Source: an uncultured Lachnospiraceae bacterium
Lineage (GTDB): Bacteria > Bacillota_A > Clostridia > Lachnospirales > Lachnospiraceae
DNA: 7,761 nt
Reading direction: 5' to 3'
Assembly: GCA_905200565.1 (NCBI GenBank)
Contig: CAJKKX010000095.1
Coordinates: forward strand, 1-7,761
Below the pieces are notes generated by a model. The model was given only the letters and a program-made list of their open reading frames with translations, had not been told where the DNA came from and did not search any database. Made by a program: the position numbers and the translations under genes. Of the stretch, positions 5,289 through 7,761 are shown one piece after another (the first letter of the stretch is position 1; the number at the start of each line of letters is the position of its first letter).

Positions 5289-6452
5289 ATGATAGTTTTT
5301 GAATGGCTTCGGGATAATGTTATGTCCAATACAGTCATGATGGTATTTCTGATTGCCGTTATTGGTTATCTGGTAGGAAGTATTAAAATTAAAGGGCTGG
5401 AGCTTGGGACGGCAGGTATTCTGCTGGTGGCTCTGGTGTTTGGACACTTTGGCGTGGAGATTCCATCCCTGGTGCGGGAATTGGGACTGATCTGTTTTGT
5501 TACCTCGGTCGGGTTCATCGCAGGACCGAAATTCTTCCGGAATTTTAAGGTGAACGCAACCTCTTACATTCTTCTGGGCATTATCATCATTGCTTCCGGC
5601 GCATTGACCTGTGCGCTGGTGATTAAGGCTTTTGGTGTGCCTACAGATATCAGCGTGGGCATGATGGCAGGAGCGCTTACCAGTACGCCGGGTCTGGCGG
5701 CAGCGCTGGAAGCGACAGGTTCTGACGCGGCTTCCGTAGGATATGGAATCGCTTACCCGTTTGGAGTTGTCGGGGTAGTTTTGTTTGTGCAGTTGATTCC
5801 GAAAATCCTGAAAACAGATATGAATGCGGAGCGGGCGAAGTTTGAGGCGGCAACAAATGTTGAGGTAGAGGATTACCATAAGACAAAAAAGGAATCTTTG
5901 TTTTATGCGGACAGTATGGGATTCTTTCCGTTTTCCCTTGCGATTGTGCTTGGAATCATACTGGCAAAGATTGAAATAAAGCTTCCGGGCGGAGGCGTAT
6001 TCGCACTTGGAACTTCCGGCGGACCTCTGATTGCAGGGCTGATTCTGGGACATTTCGGGCACATCGGCAGATTGAGCGTGAAGGTGGAAAAGCATGTCCT
6101 GGAATGTCTGAGGGAGTTCGGACTGGCGCTTTTTCTTCTCGGAGCAGGCGCACAGGCCGGAGCAGGATTTGTTGAGATTTTAAAAGAACAGGGCGTTTTG
6201 TTGTTTGCTTACGGAGCGCTTATGACATTGATTCCAATGCTGCTTGGCTATGCGTTTGCGGTGAAGGTGCTGAAACTGAGTCTGTTTAATTCGCTTGGCT
6301 CTATCTGCGGCGGTATGACGAGTACCCCGGCGCTGGGGACATTAATCCGTGTGACAGAGACAGACGACGTGGCGTCCGCTTATGCGGCAACTTATCCGGT
6401 AGCGCTGGTTATGGTGGTGCTGGCGTGCCAGTTTATTGGGATATTCCTGTAG
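5289..6452 (+). CDS. AspT/YidE-family (AAE) transporter, short form, probable C4-dicarboxylate/succinate carrier
   Basis: A 387-residue polytopic membrane protein of the aspartate:alanine exchanger family, which includes aspartate/alanine antiporters and a corynebacterial succinate exporter (SucE). Two homologous hydrophobic halves are visible, each with the family signature: AGALTSTPGLAAAL (127-140) and CGGMTSTPALGTLI (340-353). Each is followed by a conserved acidic and Tyr-Pro region (YGIAYPFG 152-159; YAATYPVA 365-372). The halves are joined by a hydrophilic linker of only about 30 residues (roughly 175-205). Many family members have two TrkA-C/RCK domains there and are near 550 residues, so this is a short form. 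AGGAGG at 5275-5280, 8 bases before the ATG, supports the start. Its place between the reductase and fumarase suggests succinate efflux or exchange of succinate with malate, fumarate or aspartate. The substrate is inferred from context only. Confidence 0.85.
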   Translation: MIVFEWLRDNVMSNTVMMVFLIAVIGYLVGSIKIKGLELGTAGILLVALVFGHFGVEIPSLVRELGLICFVTSVGFIAGPKFFRNFKVNATSYILLGIIIIASGALTCALVIKAFGVPTDISVGMMAGALTSTPGLAAALEATGSDAASVGYGIAYPFGVVGVVLFVQLIPKILKTDMNAERAKFEAATNVEVEDYHKTKKESLFYADSMGFFPFSLAIVLGIILAKIEIKLPGGGVFALGTSGGPLIAGLILGHFGHIGRLSVKVEKHVLECLREFGLALFLLGAGAQAGAGFVEILKEQGVLLFAYGALMTLIPMLLGYAFAVKVLKLSLFNSLGSICGGMTSTPALGTLIRVTETDDVASAYAATYPVALVMVVLACQFIGIFL

Positions 6453-6589
6453 CAGATCGGAGATGCGAAGCAGCTCTTAGCTTTCAGAGAAAGCGGTCTG
6501 TGACTTGTATGGCTGATCTACCCTAAGGCGCTATAAGAACATGAAATACAGAATGTGCAAATATTATCAAGATTCAGGAGGTGTAAATC
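6453..6589 (+). other. Intercistronic gap with hairpin potential upstream of fumarase
   Basis: This is a 137-bp non-coding stretch. A perfect hairpin GCTTTC-AGA-GAAAGC occupies 6480-6494. A 7-bp pairing (6454-6460 with 6513-6519, one G-U) could enclose it. The motif GCGAAGC appears at 6465-6471. No U-tract follows. A TATAAG at 6532-6537 resembles a -10 box but has no -35 match at normal spacing, so I do not call a promoter. A separate promoter for fumarase remains possible. Confidence 0.4.
6576..6583 (+). promoter_or_regulatory. Ribosome binding site of the fumarase alpha gene
   Basis: AGGAGGTG, a near-perfect anti-SD match, sits 6 bases before the ATG at 6590. It sets the start and suggests high translation. 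Confidence 0.8.
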
Positions 6590-7432
6590 ATGCGTGAAAT
6601 TCAGGCACAGCAGATTACAGATGTTGTAGAGAGATTATGTATCGAGGCAAACCAGTATCTTCCGGGAGATGTGCAGGGGGCGATTCGCCAGTGCCGTGCA
6701 TGTGAGGACTGGGAGATCGCCCAGGGAGTGCTGGACAAGATTATTACGAACTTTGAAATTGCAGAAAATGAGAACGTTCCCATCTGCCAGGATACAGGAA
6801 TGGCGTGCGTATTCCTTGAGATCGGGCAGGATGTGCATATCGTGGGCGGAGACTTGTCAGAAGCGGTCGACGAGGGCGTGCGCCGTGGATATACGAACGG
6901 TTATCTCAGGAAGTCCGTCGTAAAAGACCCGGTGCGCCGTGGAAATACCGGGGACAATACCCCGGCGATGCTTTATACAGAAATCGTTCCGGGCGAGCAG
7001 ATAAAGGTGACCGTAGGGCCGAAAGGCTTCGGAAGCGAAAATATGAGCATGATCCGCATGTTTAAGCCGTCCGCAGGACTTCAGGGAATCAAGGATTTTA
7101 TCCTTGAAACAGTCGAAACAGCCGGACCGAACCCATGTCCACCGATGGTTGTTGGCGTTGGAATCGGAGGAACTTTTGATAAAGCTGCCCTTCTTGCTAA
7201 GAAAGCCCTGATGCGCCCGGTAGATTCCGAGAACGAAGATCCATATTATGCAGACCTCGAGAAAGAAATGCTCGAGAAGATCAACCAGCTTGGGATCGGT
7301 CCACAGGGATTTGGCGGAAAGACGACTGCAATCGGTCTGAACATCGAAACAATGCCGACTCACATTGCCGGTATGCCATGTGCGATCAACATCAGCTGCC
7401 ACGTAACACGGCACAAAACGGAGGTGATCTAA
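6590..7432 (+). CDS. fumA: Class I fumarate hydratase, alpha subunit
   Basis: The 280-residue alpha subunit of the two-subunit, oxygen-sensitive [4Fe-4S] fumarase, equivalent to the N-terminal domain of single-chain FumA. It interconverts malate and fumarate in the cytoplasm, together with the beta subunit encoded immediately downstream. Likely cluster ligands are C66 (ICQDTG motif, 65-70), C183 ([16 protein letters not shown], 179-194) and C270 (ISCHVTRHK, 268-276). Other family motifs are [11 protein letters not shown] (116-126), [11 protein letters not shown] (143-153) and [11 protein letters not shown] (240-250). Length and motifs are complete. L(+)-tartrate dehydratase (TtdA) is the close paralogue and cannot be fully excluded, but the linked fumarate-reductase-like genes favour fumarase. 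The symbol follows common usage for the alpha subunit. The beta start lies 1 bp after this stop, with its ribosome site inside this gene's end, so the two subunits are co-translated. Confidence 0.95.
   Translation: MREIQAQQITDVVERLCIEANQYLPGDVQGAIRQCRACEDWEIAQGVLDKIITNFEIAENENVPICQDTGMACVFLEIGQDVHIVGGDLSEAVDEGVRRGYTNGYLRKSVVKDPVRRGNTGDNTPAMLYTEIVPGEQIKVTVGPKGFGSENMSMIRMFKPSAGLQGIKDFILETVETAGPNPCPPMVVGVGIGGTFDKAALLAKKALMRPVDSENEDPYYADLEKEMLEKINQLGIGPQGFGGKTTAIGLNIETMPTHIAGMPCAINISCHVTRHKTEVI
7420..7427 (+). promoter_or_regulatory. Ribosome binding site for the fumarase beta gene
   Basis: GGAGGTGA lies in the last codons of the alpha gene, 6 bases before the ATG at 7434. It confirms the start of the truncated beta gene and the coupling of both subunits. 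Confidence 0.8.
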
Positions 7433-7433
7433 G

Positions 7434-7761
7434 ATGGAACGTCATATTACATTACCACTTACCGAAGAACTTGCGAGGACACTCCATGCAGGTGACACCG
7501 TTTATCTGACAGGAACAATCTATACCTCCCGTGATGCTGGTCACAAGAGAATGTGCGAAGCACTTGCCAGAGGAGAAGAACTTCCGTTTGATCCAAAGGA
7601 TGCCACAATCTATTATGTAGGCCCGAACCCTGCAAAACCGGGTCAGGTCATCGGTTCCGCAGGCCCAACTACCAGCGGCCGTATGGATGCTTATGCACCA
7701 ACCATGATGTCTGTAGGTGCCCGTGGTATGATCGGAAAAGGAGCAAGACTTCCGGAAGTAG
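7434..7761 (+). CDS. Class I fumarate hydratase, beta subunit, 3'-truncated
   Basis: The frame is open from the ATG at 7434 to the window end, giving 109 residues and one spare base. The known beta subunits are about 185-190 residues, so a little over half is present. The translation begins MERHITLPLT and shows TGTIYTSRDAGHKRM (26-40), YYVGPNPAKPG (60-70), GPTTSGRMDAY (77-87) and GARGMIGKG (95-103). These are typical of the fumarase C-terminal domain and its tartrate-dehydratase relative TtdB. This subunit forms part of the substrate-binding site and works with the alpha subunit to hydrate fumarate. It is cut by the window edge, not broken: no stop or frameshift is seen. Confidence 0.93.
   Translation, partial: MERHITLPLTEELARTLHAGDTVYLTGTIYTSRDAGHKRMCEALARGEELPFDPKDATIYYVGPNPAKPGQVIGSAGPTTSGRMDAYAPTMMSVGARGMIGKGARLPEV

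Noticed and set aside
5016..6095. Long reverse-strand open frame (359 residues) opposite the transporter and the end of the flavoprotein
   Set aside because: It lies antisense to two well-recognised genes, its translation matches no family motif I know, and it crosses the 5203-5233 hairpin and the intergenic gap.
6505..6537. Possible promoter (TTGTAT ... TATAAG) before fumarase
   Set aside because: The spacing of 21 bases is too long and no better -35 is visible, so it is not called.
1..7761. CRISPR array, tRNA/rRNA gene, insertion sequence or attachment site
   Set aside because: No regularly spaced repeats, no tRNA-like cloverleaf and no transposase or integrase frame were seen; nearly all of the window is metabolic coding sequence.

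Overview
The window carries one co-directional (+ strand) gene cluster from an anaerobic Gram-positive bacterium, most likely a Clostridia member and plausibly Lachnospiraceae. This rests on the strong AGGAGG-type ribosome binding sites, roughly even base composition, oxygen-sensitive class I two-subunit fumarase, and many iron-sulfur proteins with no membrane quinone partners. The genus cannot be read from the sequence.

Layout. (1) 1-2720 holds three tightly packed electron-transfer genes. They are a 5'-truncated 4Fe-4S dicluster protein (1-822), a second dicluster protein of the AsrA/HydB/Flx type (826-1869), and an FAD/NAD(P)-binding protein with a C-terminal [2Fe-2S] site of the AsrB/HydG/FlxA type (1866-2720, overlapping its neighbour by 4 bp). 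(2) 2721-2895 is a 175-bp non-coding gap rich in inverted repeats. (3) 2896-5194 encodes a soluble fumarate-reductase-like pair: an SdhB/TfrB-like iron-sulfur subunit and an SdhA/TfrA-like flavoprotein. (4) A 94-bp gap contains a perfect 13-bp hairpin. (5) 5289-6452 is a short AspT/YidE-family (AAE) transporter. (6) A 137-bp gap contains a further hairpin. (7) 6590-7761 encodes the alpha subunit and the 3'-truncated beta subunit of a class I [4Fe-4S] fumarase.

How it may work together (inference). NAD(P)H would be oxidised by the FAD/[2Fe-2S] protein. Electrons would pass through the two dicluster proteins and the [2Fe-2S]/2x[4Fe-4S] subunit to the flavoprotein, which reduces fumarate to succinate in the cytoplasm. 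Fumarase would supply fumarate from malate, and the AAE transporter would export succinate or exchange C4-dicarboxylates or amino acids. No SdhC/D or FrdC/D membrane anchor is visible. The flavoprotein lacks the histidine that binds FAD covalently in membrane-bound fumarate reductases, has an N-terminal extension of about 90 residues, and lacks most of the usual C-terminal domain. The best candidate for an under-described system is therefore a quinone-independent soluble NAD(P)H:fumarate reductase built from a Flx/Hdr-style electron module. Whether it bifurcates electrons depends on genes upstream of the window.
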